From: CAWHJN01 sp963829705
GTDB lineage: Bacteria; Bacteroidota; Rhodothermia; Rhodothermales; BA12
Length of the DNA: 64,000 nt
Assembly: GCA_963829705.1 (NCBI GenBank)
Contig: CAWHJN010000001.1
Coordinates: 496,001 to 560,000, forward strand
Reading direction: 5' to 3'
Each line of letters opens with the position of its first letter. Position 1 is the stretch's first letter. This document shows positions 48,593 through 57,267 of this stretch, piece by piece. A program made the translations under genes and the position numbers. The notes under the pieces were generated by a model. It had not been told where the DNA came from. It worked only from the letters and a program-made list of their open reading frames with translations, and made no database searches.

Positions 48593-49000
48593 ACAGGGTT
48601 TACGCAGAGAGGATTGGGAAGGGGACGGTTCTGCGTCGCCTGAGGCGAGGATGGCCTGCAGACGAGCGGTTTCCCTGCCACCAAGAATTACGCCCCGGCA
48701 CATTCCGTGCGTCCGCGACCCATTCCTGCGCTTTCATGGCGCTCCAGACGGAAAACGCTGCCGTTTCTGGAAATCCTGACCGGAGGCGCGCTCCGCAACC
48801 CGCACTCCTGCCGGCAGACTCGTGCCGTTGCGTCTCGGGCCGAGGCGGCGTTTTTAAGAGATGGGTGCTGCGTTCCGGTTATCATGCGCGCCGGGAAATT
48901 TCTGCCGCAGCCGCCCACGCTCATCGCCGCGTCTGCCCATCGATCGCCTCAGAAGGTCCGAGTGTCGTCGGCAACAGCGCGACCGTGAGGGGGCGGACGT
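48593..49000. other. 408-base gap without a recognisable gene
   Basis: Between the M30-like gene start and the lipoprotein gene stop I see no frame with family features and no RNA. It probably carries the promoter of the M30-like gene. A short AT-rich patch (TTTTTAAGAG near 48850) is the only compositional break. Confidence 0.5.
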
Positions 49001-49888
49001 TCAGCCTCCTTCGGGCGCACCCTCGCATCCAAATGCCCTGATGGCGTCCCAATCCAGGCGCGTGCCTCGGTCACCAGCGGCGACGTGCGCACGCCAGGCT
49101 TCGTCGAGAGCGTCCGCTTCGAGACCCGTCGCCTTCTTGGAGGCCGACAGCCCCCCACGCCACAAAGCGGCGACGGCGTCGAGGCCCCACGTCTCGCGCA
49201 CCCACGCCATCAGGCTTCCCGCCTGGAGGTAGTCTGCTGCATCCGCCACATCGAAGGCCGACGCGAGCGTGCGCAGGGGTACAGCACGCCCCTCGCGCAC
49301 CACGGCTGCCCCGGCCTCGTCGAGCGTATAGGCATAGCATCGCCCCACGGCCGCCGTCGCCAGCCCCTCGTCCAGCCACTGTTCATCGCGGGGCCGCTCG
49401 CCAAAGGCTTCCCACGCCTCCAGGTGCGTCAGTTCGTGGATGAGCGGAGGCGCTGCGGAGCCGTCGGGTGGGACGGCGAAAAATGCGGTGGCCTCTTGGG
49501 TTACCGCCAGCCCGCCCGGCGTCGAACCGACGAGAGGCTTCATCCGGGTGCGCGCGTCCACGAAGAAGATCGACTGGCGGCCCACCGGGTAGCGGCGCCC
49601 GACGTAGGCCCGCGCGGTTTCAAGAGCGCGTTCGGCCTCTTCGCCGAGTACGCGGAGACGGCCTTCGACGTCCGGCCCGTTTTCCGCGTAGAGCCGAAAG
49701 TTCGCGGTGTCGTACGCGACCCACGCGAAGCCGGGGTGCGTGTGGGCGTAGCGCGCGGCTCCACTTTCGATGAGCCCGTTCAGAGACGGCGGCGCTGCAG
49801 TTGCCTCCACGGGAGCGGCGGGCGGCGTCTGACAACCGCTACTGACGGCGAGCAGCCCGAGTGCCGCGAAAGGGAGAGGCAGTCGCAT
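49001..49888 (-). CDS. gluzincin-like lipoprotein
   Basis: 295 residues. A lipoprotein signal with lipobox V-S-S-G-Cys19 leads to a domain with zinc-peptidase marks: His151-Glu152-L-T-His155 in LIHELTHLEAW and Glu174 in QWLDEGLATAA. The spacing is that of gluzincins of the MA clan. Unlike the neighbouring M30-like protein, the catalytic Glu is intact. The substrate is unknown. The ATG at 49888 overlaps the stop of the upstream NTF2-like gene (TGATG), so the two are likely coupled. Confidence 0.75.
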   Translation of the reverse strand: MRLPLPFAALGLLAVSSGCQTPPAAPVEATAAPPSLNGLIESGAARYAHTHPGFAWVAYDTANFRLYAENGPDVEGRLRVLGEEAERALETARAYVGRRYPVGRQSIFFVDARTRMKPLVGSTPGGLAVTQEATAFFAVPPDGSAAPPLIHELTHLEAWEAFGERPRDEQWLDEGLATAAVGRCYAYTLDEAGAAVVREGRAVPLRTLASAFDVADAADYLQAGSLMAWVRETWGLDAVAALWRGGLSASKKATGLEADALDEAWRAHVAAGDRGTRLDWDAIRAFGCEGAPEGG

Positions 49889-50448
49889 CACGGATGCTCT
49901 TGTTGGTCCTCAGACGACCCATACCGGGCGGGCAGCGGGATCTCCGGCGTCTCTTGCTGCCACAGGATCTGGAGCACCTGCCACCGCTCGCCGTCGAAGA
50001 CGAGGTCGACCGTGTTGACGCCACGCAGAAACGGCGTCTCGTCGTCCGGTGCGAAGCGGCCTTCGTAGGTGCTCCACACCGTCGCGATGTTTCCGAAGCG
50101 CTCGGTGCGCCGCGCCAACTCACTTTCGTAGAATCCGCGGCCTTGAAAGGCGGGGTGTTGCTGCATGAGTTCGGCATTGCGACGAGCAAACTCGTCGGGA
50201 CTCATGACTACAGGCTGCCACGCACCCGTTTCGGTAGGCTGCATCGGCACGAGCCGCCCTGCAGAATGAAACAGCGCGCGAAACCGATCCCAGTCGCGTG
50301 CCTCGTCCGCCGGGCCGGAGATGACGCTGTAAAGCGCTGCCATGACGGCGTCGATGGACGCGCCGTCGTTTGCCGCCGCAGGCACAGCCTGCGCGTGAAG
50401 AGCTGGAACGAGAAGACTCAGAAACAGGAGATGCTGGAAGCGGGCCAT
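49888..50448 (-). CDS. secreted NTF2/SnoaL-like protein
   Basis: 186 residues with a signal peptide (LLFLSLLVPALHAQA) and one NTF2-like cone domain. It has SIDAVMAALYSVISGPADEA, RDWDRFRALFHSAGRLV, and a C-terminal VNTVDLVFDGERWQVLQILWQQE. The fold is common in secreted proteins of unknown role, and no catalytic residues can be assigned. It is followed with a one-base overlap by the gluzincin-like lipoprotein. Confidence 0.8.
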   Translation of the reverse strand: MARFQHLLFLSLLVPALHAQAVPAAANDGASIDAVMAALYSVISGPADEARDWDRFRALFHSAGRLVPMQPTETGAWQPVVMSPDEFARRNAELMQQHPAFQGRGFYESELARRTERFGNIATVWSTYEGRFAPDDETPFLRGVNTVDLVFDGERWQVLQILWQQETPEIPLPARYGSSEDQQEHP

Positions 50449-50488
50449 GGTCGTTTGGAGGACTGAGGATTGAGGAAACAGGAAGAAC

Positions 50489-50717
50489 TCAGCGCAGGCC
50501 GACGAAGGCGATCCCGTCGGGCCACGCGCCCACGTCGAGGTAGCGGACGATGGACAGGTTTTCGAGGTCGACCTCGGCGACCTGATCCCGACCCATGAGT
50601 GCGACGTAGGCCCTATGGCCGTCGGGTGAAATAACCACGCCGACGGGAAGCGCACTCGTTGGCCTGCGCGGTGGAAAGGGCCGCTACGAGCGCAACGATG
50701 AAGGTGCCGAGACGCAT
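50489..50717 (-). pseudogene. deleted YVTN beta-propeller protein
   Basis: A signal peptide (MRLGTFIVALVAALSTAQA, ATG at 50717) runs directly, after a frame change, into the last blade of a YVTN-type propeller (VGVVISPDGHRAYVALMG, then VDLENLSIVRYLDVG and a stop at 50489). The whole middle is gone. A normal protein would be 300 or more residues. Confidence 0.7.
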
Positions 50718-50907
50718 GGGAGCCAGGAAATTTGATGGCCATGAAATGAGCAGCGAGCGCTCCGGTGGCACGGGTTGATGCAGCACGGCCCTCTGGCCAT
50801 CCCAACACCGCCCCCCTCTCGCAGCGCGATGCCGCCATCCGGCCCCACCGGGCGCAGCCTCCACCCTCTTGCTCCGTTCCGGCAGCGCTTGCCGCAACGT
50901 CTTACCC

Positions 50908-51113
50908 ATGAAACCTCTCTCTCTTCGTACAGCCACCCTCGTTGTTGCAGTCGCTGCCACCGCCGGGGCTTGCGCCTGCTGCAGACCAGTCCCTACGCCT
51001 TGTTGCCTCACGCCGTAGACGGCTTTCTCCTGGGCTTCCCCATCGGGCTCTTGCTTGCACTCGTCGTGTGGGCCGGGCTCCCCCTGTCGCGGCAGCCGCA
51101 CCGCTGGCCGTAA
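50908..51113 (+). CDS. small membrane protein (frameshifted)
   Basis: About 68 residues after correction. It starts MKPLSLRTATLVVAVAATAG (a membrane segment or signal). Then after one missing C at about 50971-50975 it continues LLQTSPYALLPHAVDGFLLG and FPIGLLLALVVWAGLPLS, a second helix, with a basic tail. Expected GCGCCCTGCTG reads GCGCCTGCTG. No family is recognised. The product would be two helices with a short loop. Confidence 0.45.
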
Positions 51114-51149
51114 GACCCCGATAACCAGCGTGATACTCACGCTGAGTTT

Positions 51150-51318
51150 CTAATGGCGGGCAGTTTCCTTTGCAGCGCCACGATACGTTTGCCATTGGCT
51201 CACATGGATGGCTTCGGTATGGGCGATGACGTAGTCACCGTCGGCCTCGAACCACCACACGTCGGCTACCGACAGCGAAACGAGGCTTCCTCCCGTCCTG
51301 ACGAAGAGGCGGCTGATC
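51150..51318 (-). pseudogene. second LytTR domain remnant
   Basis: The minus strand reads RLFVRTGGSLVSLSVADVWW, then FEADGDYVIAHTEA, and stops soon after at 51150. This is the first half of a LytTR domain, with the usual strand and W-F-E-A turn; the second half and any receiver are missing. It is complementary in extent to the remnant at 43925 but on the other strand. Confidence 0.65.
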
Positions 51319-51636
51319 GTACAGATCGAGTGCCGCGCCCGCCTCTCTCAGGCGCACCGATGCCGTATGACACGCGCAGGTGTACGGTGCCGTACAACTG
51401 CTGTTCGCTGCTGAACAGGTACGTGACTCGGAGCGCGTTCTACGGCCCTCCCAAGCGGTCGGCACGTCGGTTGTCGGCAGCAGGAAGTTCCGGTTTCCCT
51501 TCTGCATCCGGACTCCTGATGCGCACCGAAGCAGCCGGATGAGCAGCGGGAATTGAACAGAGATGTTCGCAGCGTTAGCACGCCTCTCCCCCTCGGGGCA
51601 GAGCCCCATCCAGCTTTCTAGTTCAGGTACGTCACG
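51319..51636. other. 318-base gap before the permease pair
   Basis: No gene is recognised. A minus-strand frame reads TYLFSSEQQLYGTVHLRVSY near 51390-51450, which may be a further scrap of the decayed regulator's neighbour. The stretch should hold the promoter of the downstream permeases. Confidence 0.4.
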
Positions 51637-54087
51637 ATGTTCAAGAACTACCTCAAGGTTGCCTTCCGCACGCTCTTCCGGCAAAAGGGTTACGCGTTCA
51701 TCAACGTGGCGGGGCTCACGGTGGGGCTGGCGTGCTGCCTGCTCATCTTCCAGTATGTCGCCTTCGAGTACAGCTTCGACCGCTTTCATGCGCATGAGCC
51801 CGACCTCTACCGGGTGAACACGGCGCTCGCTCCGGCAGGCGAACCCCTGGGGTGGTCAGCCGACACGCCGCACGGAATGGGGCCTGCGCTGGCTGAGGAA
51901 GTACCTGAACTCCTGCGCGTCGCGCGGCTGCGACCGGCGCCCAACGCCGTCGTGTCGCGTCCGGACCATCCGCAGCAGGTCTTCGAGGAGCAGGTCGTGT
52001 ACGCCGATCCGGCCTTTCTGGAGATGTTCACGTTCCCGCTGGCGGAAGGAAGCGCGGCCACGGCGCTGACCGAGCCTGGCACGGCCCTGCTCTCGGAGAC
52101 GATGGCGCGGAAATACTTTGGCGCAGACAACCCCATCGGCCAGGTGCTCGACGTGACGGGCGAGGTGGACGGGAGCTACCGTGTGACGGGCGTCTTCGAA
52201 AACATGCCGGCCAACTCGCACCTCCAGTTCGACCTGCTCCTGCCGATGGCAGATCTCCTCGCGGGCGAACAGTACAGCGAAGCCGAGACGTTCTGGATCT
52301 GGAATAACTTCGTCACCTACGTCCAGCTTCGCCCAGGCGCCAACCACGCGGCGGCGACGCGGAAGATGACGGCCACCTACGATGCCCACTTTCCCGATGC
52401 GTTTCGAGAGCAGGGCCTGGTGCCTCGGGTGCTCGCGCAACCCCTCCGCGACATTCACCTCAACGCCGACGTGGGCGGGCCAGAGCGGGAGGCGACCATC
52501 GTGCTGGGGAGCTATCGCACGGTGTCCTTCTTCACCGTGATCGGCCTGGTGACGCTCATCATCGCCCTCGTCAACTACGTCAACCTCGCCACGGCGCGCG
52601 CGCTCGAGCGGGCACGTGAGGTCGGGGTGCGGAAGGCCGTAGGGGCCCGTCGCATGCAACTCGCCACCCAGTTCCTCTTCGAGTCGGCGCTCACGAACGC
52701 GGTAGCCGCCGTGCTCGCAGTAGCACTCGCGGTGGCGCTCACGCCGCTCGTCAACACCCTGGCGGAGACCAGCCTGACAGCGGCTTCGTGGTCGGACCCG
52801 GCTTTCTGGGGTGCTTTCGCCGCGACGTTCGGCATCGGCACGCTGCTGGCGGGGGGGTATCCGGCGTTCGTGCTTTCCTCCTTTCAGCCCTCTGCCGTCC
52901 TCAAAGGGAAAGGCGGCAGCGCCGGTGGGCAGCTCTGGCTGCGCCGCGGCCTCGTGGTGTTTCAGTTTGCGGCCTCCGTCGTGCTCATCGTCGGAACGGC
53001 CGTCGTGTACGATCAGCTCACGTACATGCGGCAGCTCGACCTCGGCCTCGACCTGGAGCAGGTGCTGACGGTGAGAAGTCCGCGCGTGTTGCCGGAGGGG
53101 GCAGAGGCAGAGACGGCGGTGAACACCTTTGCCGAGGAGCTGCGACGCCTCCCGGCGGTCCGGCAGGTCGCCACGTCCGCGACGCTGCCAGGCGGAGGCT
53201 TCGACTGGAACGGGGTGAGCGTGTGGAAAGCGGAAGACGACCCGACGAGCGCGGCCCGGGGCGTCGTCACGTTTATCGACACGAGCTTCGCCGCGCTCTA
53301 CGGGATGGAGGTGGTGGCCGGGACGATGGAAGCACTCCTGCTCCCACCCGACTCGACCGAGAAGGCTTGGACGCTGATGCCCAACGAGACGGCCGTGGCG
53401 GCGCTCGGCTTCGCCTCGCCGGCTGAGGCGGTGGGGCGCTCCATCCGCGTCGGCGGCAACGACGCCCTCATCGTCGGCGTTTTCAGGGACGCCAACTGGT
53501 CGTCGGCCCACGAAGTACGGAAAAACATCTTCTTCGGGCGCACCGCTGGCGGCAGGTACCTCTCGCTCCAGGTGGGCACAGACGACCTTCCCGGCACGAT
53601 TGACGCTATCCAGGCCGCCTACACCCGGCTTTTCCCCGGCAACGTGTTCCAGTACGCGTTTGCGGACGAGGCTTTCGACCAGCAGTACCGGAATGACGAA
53701 CGGTTCGCCACGCTGTTCACCCTCTTCGCCGCCCTCGCCATCTTGATCGCGTGCCTCGGCCTTTTCGGGCTCGCGGCCTTCACGGCGCAGCAGCGGAGAA
53801 AAGAGATCGGGGTGCGCAAAGTGCTCGGGGCCTCCGCCACCAGCATCGTTTCCCTGCTGAGCAAGGATTACGCGGTGCTCGTCCTCGGGGCGTTCGGGCT
53901 GGCGGTGCCCATCGTGCTTTTCCTCATGCGCCGGTGGCTGGAGAGCTTCGCCTACCACGTCACGCTCGGCCCGATGATTTTTCTCCTCAGCGGCGTGCTC
54001 GTCCTGGGCATTGCGCTGCTCACGGTGAGCACGCAGGCGCTGCGAGCCGCTGCCAGCGATCCCGTCAAGGCGCTGCGTTACGAATAA
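51637..54087 (+). CDS. MacB/FtsX-type ABC transporter permease
   Basis: 816 residues with two FtsX halves. The first helix (YAFINVAGLTVGLACCLLIF) precedes a periplasmic MacB-type domain (SFDRFHAHEPDLYRVNT onward). Three helices with RAREVGVRKAVGARR lie near residues 330-345. A second helix comes after LRRGLVVFQFAASVVLIVGT, a second periplasmic domain follows, and the last three helices carry KEIGVRKVLGASATSI, the conserved coupling segment. Such large permeases export or act on lipoproteins, peptides or lipids with a separate ATPase. No ATPase lies beside it. A close paralogue follows 13 bases later. Confidence 0.9.
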   Translation: MFKNYLKVAFRTLFRQKGYAFINVAGLTVGLACCLLIFQYVAFEYSFDRFHAHEPDLYRVNTALAPAGEPLGWSADTPHGMGPALAEEVPELLRVARLRPAPNAVVSRPDHPQQVFEEQVVYADPAFLEMFTFPLAEGSAATALTEPGTALLSETMARKYFGADNPIGQVLDVTGEVDGSYRVTGVFENMPANSHLQFDLLLPMADLLAGEQYSEAETFWIWNNFVTYVQLRPGANHAAATRKMTATYDAHFPDAFREQGLVPRVLAQPLRDIHLNADVGGPEREATIVLGSYRTVSFFTVIGLVTLIIALVNYVNLATARALERAREVGVRKAVGARRMQLATQFLFESALTNAVAAVLAVALAVALTPLVNTLAETSLTAASWSDPAFWGAFAATFGIGTLLAGGYPAFVLSSFQPSAVLKGKGGSAGGQLWLRRGLVVFQFAASVVLIVGTAVVYDQLTYMRQLDLGLDLEQVLTVRSPRVLPEGAEAETAVNTFAEELRRLPAVRQVATSATLPGGGFDWNGVSVWKAEDDPTSAARGVVTFIDTSFAALYGMEVVAGTMEALLLPPDSTEKAWTLMPNETAVAALGFASPAEAVGRSIRVGGNDALIVGVFRDANWSSAHEVRKNIFFGRTAGGRYLSLQVGTDDLPGTIDAIQAAYTRLFPGNVFQYAFADEAFDQQYRNDERFATLFTLFAALAILIACLGLFGLAAFTAQQRRKEIGVRKVLGASATSIVSLLSKDYAVLVLGAFGLAVPIVLFLMRRWLESFAYHVTLGPMIFLLSGVLVLGIALLTVSTQALRAAASDPVKALRYE

Positions 54088-54100
54088 CCCTGGCTCTCCC

Positions 54101-56503
54101 ATGCTGAAAAACCACCTCACCATCACCCTGCGCCGTCTGCTGCGACGCCCCGGCTCCGCCACGCTGCACGTGTTCGGGCTGGGCCTGGGGCTCGCCGCCT
54201 GCGCCGTCGTGCTGCTCTACGCTACCCACGAACTCACCTACGACCGCTTCCACGAGCGCGCCGACCACATCTACCAGGTGCGGCGGGAGGTGCAGTTTGG
54301 CGAGCATACGTTCCACGTCAACGGGCTTCCGCTGGAAGACGTGGCGCGTTTGCAAGAGCAGGTGCCTGGGCTTGAGCGCGTGGTGCAGACGCAGGCGCAG
54401 GAAGGGGTGCTGCGTGTACCGGAAACAGGGGTTCAGTTCGAGGAGAAGGAGGTGCTCTTCGCCACGTCGAACCTGTTCGAGGTGTTCACCTTTCCGCTCG
54501 TGCGGGGCAATCCCACGACCGTCCTCGATGCTCCCGATGGCGCCGTGGTGACGCCTGCGCTGGCGCGCAAGCTCTTCGGCGAGGCAGACCCCATCGGGCA
54601 GACACTCACCTACGAGCGGGGCGGGCTGGGGGCCGACTCAACGCGCACCACGTTCCACGTGACCGGCGTGGTGGCCGCGCCACCGGGCAACTCGACGATC
54701 CAGTTTGCCCTCGTTCTGCCGGTGCCCGACCCGGCCGACAGCAGCACCGTCGTGTTTATGAACCAGCCGGCGTACGCGCTCCTGACGTCACCCTCCGACA
54801 CGAGCGCCCTCATCACGGTGCTTGAACAAGAATCGTCGGAGCACCTGTCGGACTTTGAGGCGCAGCAGCACGTTCATGCAGTGCCCTTCACCGCACTCCA
54901 CCTGAGTGGGCGCGACGGCGGCAGGCAGACGCTCTACCTCTTCGGGACGATGGCGCTCTTCGTGCTCGTGATTGCCTGCATCAACTACACCAACCTCGCC
55001 ACGGCGCAGGCCGCAGGGCGCGGGCGCGAGGTCGGAGTGCGCAAAACGCTCGGCGCGAGCAGGGCGTCGCTGCGGGGACAGTTTCTGGCCGAGTCTACCC
55101 TGCTCGCCCTCGCGGGCGGGGTGCTGGCACTGGCGCTGACGCTCCTGGCGCGGCCTGCTTTCAACCGCTTTTTAGGGATCGAACTGGCAGCGACACCGCT
55201 CTCCGAACCCTGGGTCGTCGCGGCGATGCTGGGACTCTCGCTGCTGACAGGACTCGCGGCGGGCACGTACCCGGCCTTTGTGCTGGCGCGCAAACGGCCC
55301 GTGCAGGTGCTCAAGGGGCTTCACGCCGGGCGTGAGCGAGGGCTCATGCGCCGAGCGCTTGTCGTGGTGCAGTTCGCCCTTGCCATCGGGATGATCGCCG
55401 CCACCCTCGTCGTGGAAAAACAGCTTCGCTACGGGCAGGACACCGGGCTGGGATTCGCAGGTGATCAGATCGTGATGCTCGACCTGTCGGCTCCTGCGCT
55501 CCAGAAGCAAAGTGTGGCGCTGCGCGACGCCGTGCGCCAGGTGCCGGGTGTAAAGGCAAGCGTGCGAACCTCCGCCGCTCCGGGCGGAGCGTTTGTCGGC
55601 ATCAGCGGGCATCGTGAGGGGGAGAAGAGCGAGGAGGCTTCTGGCATCATCACGAGCATCCTCACGGCAGAGCCGGGGTACAGCGCCCTGTTCGGCCTTC
55701 AGATGCTGGCCGGGCGCGCGCTACGCGAGAGCGAGCACCGCAGTGGCGTGGTGCTCAACGAGACTGCCGCGCGCGCGTATGGGCTGATGACCGACGATCC
55801 GCACGTCGCCATCGGGCAGAAGATCGAGTTGATGGGCACGCGCGACGTCGTCGGCGTGGTGGAGGATTTCATCTTCACCTCTGTCCGCACCCCCATCGGC
55901 CCCCTCGCCATCACCGTTCCGAATCCGGATGCTGAGGTGTCCTCGGGTTTCGTGCATGTGGGGGGCCTGCGGATGCTGGCGGTAGAGATAGACGCCGGGC
56001 GCGTGCGGGAGGCCCTCACCGGTATAGACAAAGCGTGGCAAAGTGTCGTCGCGGAGTACCCGTTCGCCTACGCCTTCGTGGACGAGGCCTTTGCCGACGC
56101 GCTGCAAGCCGAGCAGCGCGTGCGGGCGGTCTTCGGCGCGGCCGCCCTTCTGGCGGCGCTGCTGGCCTGCCTTGGCCTGTTCGGGCTGGCAGCCTTTGCC
56201 GCCGAGCAGCGCACGAAAGAAATAGGCGTACGCAAAGTGCTCGGTGCGGGCGTCGGGCGCATCGTGGTGCTGCTCACGCGCGACTTCGCCCTCCTCGTCG
56301 CCGTCTCCTTTGCGATCGCCGCGCCGGTAACCTACTGGCTCATGCAGCGCTGGCTGGAACGCTTCGCGTATCGGGTGGACGTGGAGGTGACGACGCTCCT
56401 TCTGGTGGGGAGCGCGGTGCTGGTGCTCGCACTCGCGACGGTCGCCTACCACGCCGTGCGCGCGGCCACCGCCAATCCGGTTCACGCGCTGCGAAGTGAG
56501 TAG
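54101..56503 (+). CDS. MacB/FtsX-type ABC transporter permease, paralogue
   Basis: 800 residues with the same two-half layout as the preceding gene. The first helix (LHVFGLGLGLAACAVVLLYA) comes first. The middle has GREVGVRKTLGASRASL, then a helix after LMRRALVVVQFALAIGMIAA. The C-terminal helices carry KEIGVRKVLGAGVGRIVVLL. The two proteins probably arose by duplication and may act as a heterodimer. The ATPase partner must be encoded elsewhere. The gene converges with a GNAT gene. Confidence 0.9.
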   Translation: MLKNHLTITLRRLLRRPGSATLHVFGLGLGLAACAVVLLYATHELTYDRFHERADHIYQVRREVQFGEHTFHVNGLPLEDVARLQEQVPGLERVVQTQAQEGVLRVPETGVQFEEKEVLFATSNLFEVFTFPLVRGNPTTVLDAPDGAVVTPALARKLFGEADPIGQTLTYERGGLGADSTRTTFHVTGVVAAPPGNSTIQFALVLPVPDPADSSTVVFMNQPAYALLTSPSDTSALITVLEQESSEHLSDFEAQQHVHAVPFTALHLSGRDGGRQTLYLFGTMALFVLVIACINYTNLATAQAAGRGREVGVRKTLGASRASLRGQFLAESTLLALAGGVLALALTLLARPAFNRFLGIELAATPLSEPWVVAAMLGLSLLTGLAAGTYPAFVLARKRPVQVLKGLHAGRERGLMRRALVVVQFALAIGMIAATLVVEKQLRYGQDTGLGFAGDQIVMLDLSAPALQKQSVALRDAVRQVPGVKASVRTSAAPGGAFVGISGHREGEKSEEASGIITSILTAEPGYSALFGLQMLAGRALRESEHRSGVVLNETAARAYGLMTDDPHVAIGQKIELMGTRDVVGVVEDFIFTSVRTPIGPLAITVPNPDAEVSSGFVHVGGLRMLAVEIDAGRVREALTGIDKAWQSVVAEYPFAYAFVDEAFADALQAEQRVRAVFGAAALLAALLACLGLFGLAAFAAEQRTKEIGVRKVLGAGVGRIVVLLTRDFALLVAVSFAIAAPVTYWLMQRWLERFAYRVDVEVTTLLLVGSAVLVLALATVAYHAVRAATANPVHALRSE

Positions 56504-56588
56504 TACGCTGCGGGTCGGTGGCACAGCGAGGATAGGGACACCGCAGATTTTGTGGCACCACCCGGGCGAGGCACCAGGGTCTTCCCCG

Positions 56589-57179
56589 CTATTCAGGTGG
56601 CTTGCGGCTCGAGAGCGCCTTGTACCAGAGCAGCTGCACCTCGTCCGGGAGTTCCGGGTACGCGAACCGATGGATCCCATCCAGCACGCACCCCATCCGG
56701 GCATAGAACTGGCATGCGGGCACGTTCACGTTCTGCGTCTCAACTTTGAGTTGGCGACAACCCCGCGTGATAGCCCATGCCTCTGCCGCCTGAAACAGCG
56801 CCGTACCCACGCCACGCCCCCGTGCCGCTGGCGTCACGCGGAGATCCCATAGCACGGCGAGGTCGGCCCGGTTCTCGAGCATCTCCACCCCGTTTGTCCC
56901 GAAGGCGATGGCGGCTCCACCGACCCGGTGCCCACCCGAGCGTGCGGCGAAGAAGCCCCACTTCGTCAGGTCGAACTGGCTCGGCCACCGCTCAGGCCCA
57001 CCATCCATTGCGTCGTAGTCTTTCACGTAGGGGTGGGTGACGGCGCGCTCCACCAGCGCGGGACCGCAAGCCTGCTCCTCGAGATCGTAGACGTATCGAA
57101 CCTCGAACGCGATGGGGACGCGGGCATAGTCCGCCAGCGTGGCGGCGGATTCCTCTGTTACCTCGATGCTCATCTCCAC
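56589..57179 (-). CDS. GNAT family acetyltransferase
   Basis: 196 residues. The acetyl-CoA binding motif A is clear in WDLRVTPAARGRGVGTALFQ, followed by AAEAWAITRGCRQLKVETQN and the motif B end FYARMGCVLDGIHRF. The N-terminal part (FEVRYVYDLEEQACGPALVE) is common in a subgroup seen next to transport genes. The acceptor cannot be told. The start could be ATG 57179 or 57173. Confidence 0.87.
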   Translation of the reverse strand: MEMSIEVTEESAATLADYARVPIAFEVRYVYDLEEQACGPALVERAVTHPYVKDYDAMDGGPERWPSQFDLTKWGFFAARSGGHRVGGAAIAFGTNGVEMLENRADLAVLWDLRVTPAARGRGVGTALFQAAEAWAITRGCRQLKVETQNVNVPACQFYARMGCVLDGIHRFAYPELPDEVQLLWYKALSSRKPPE

Positions 57180-57267
57180 ACGGTAGGTTCATCGGCCAAC
57201 GAGATGGTCCGCGCAGATTCCGTCTGTCGTCGAACGTCCTCGGATTTCCGAACCCTGAAAGGCCGGG

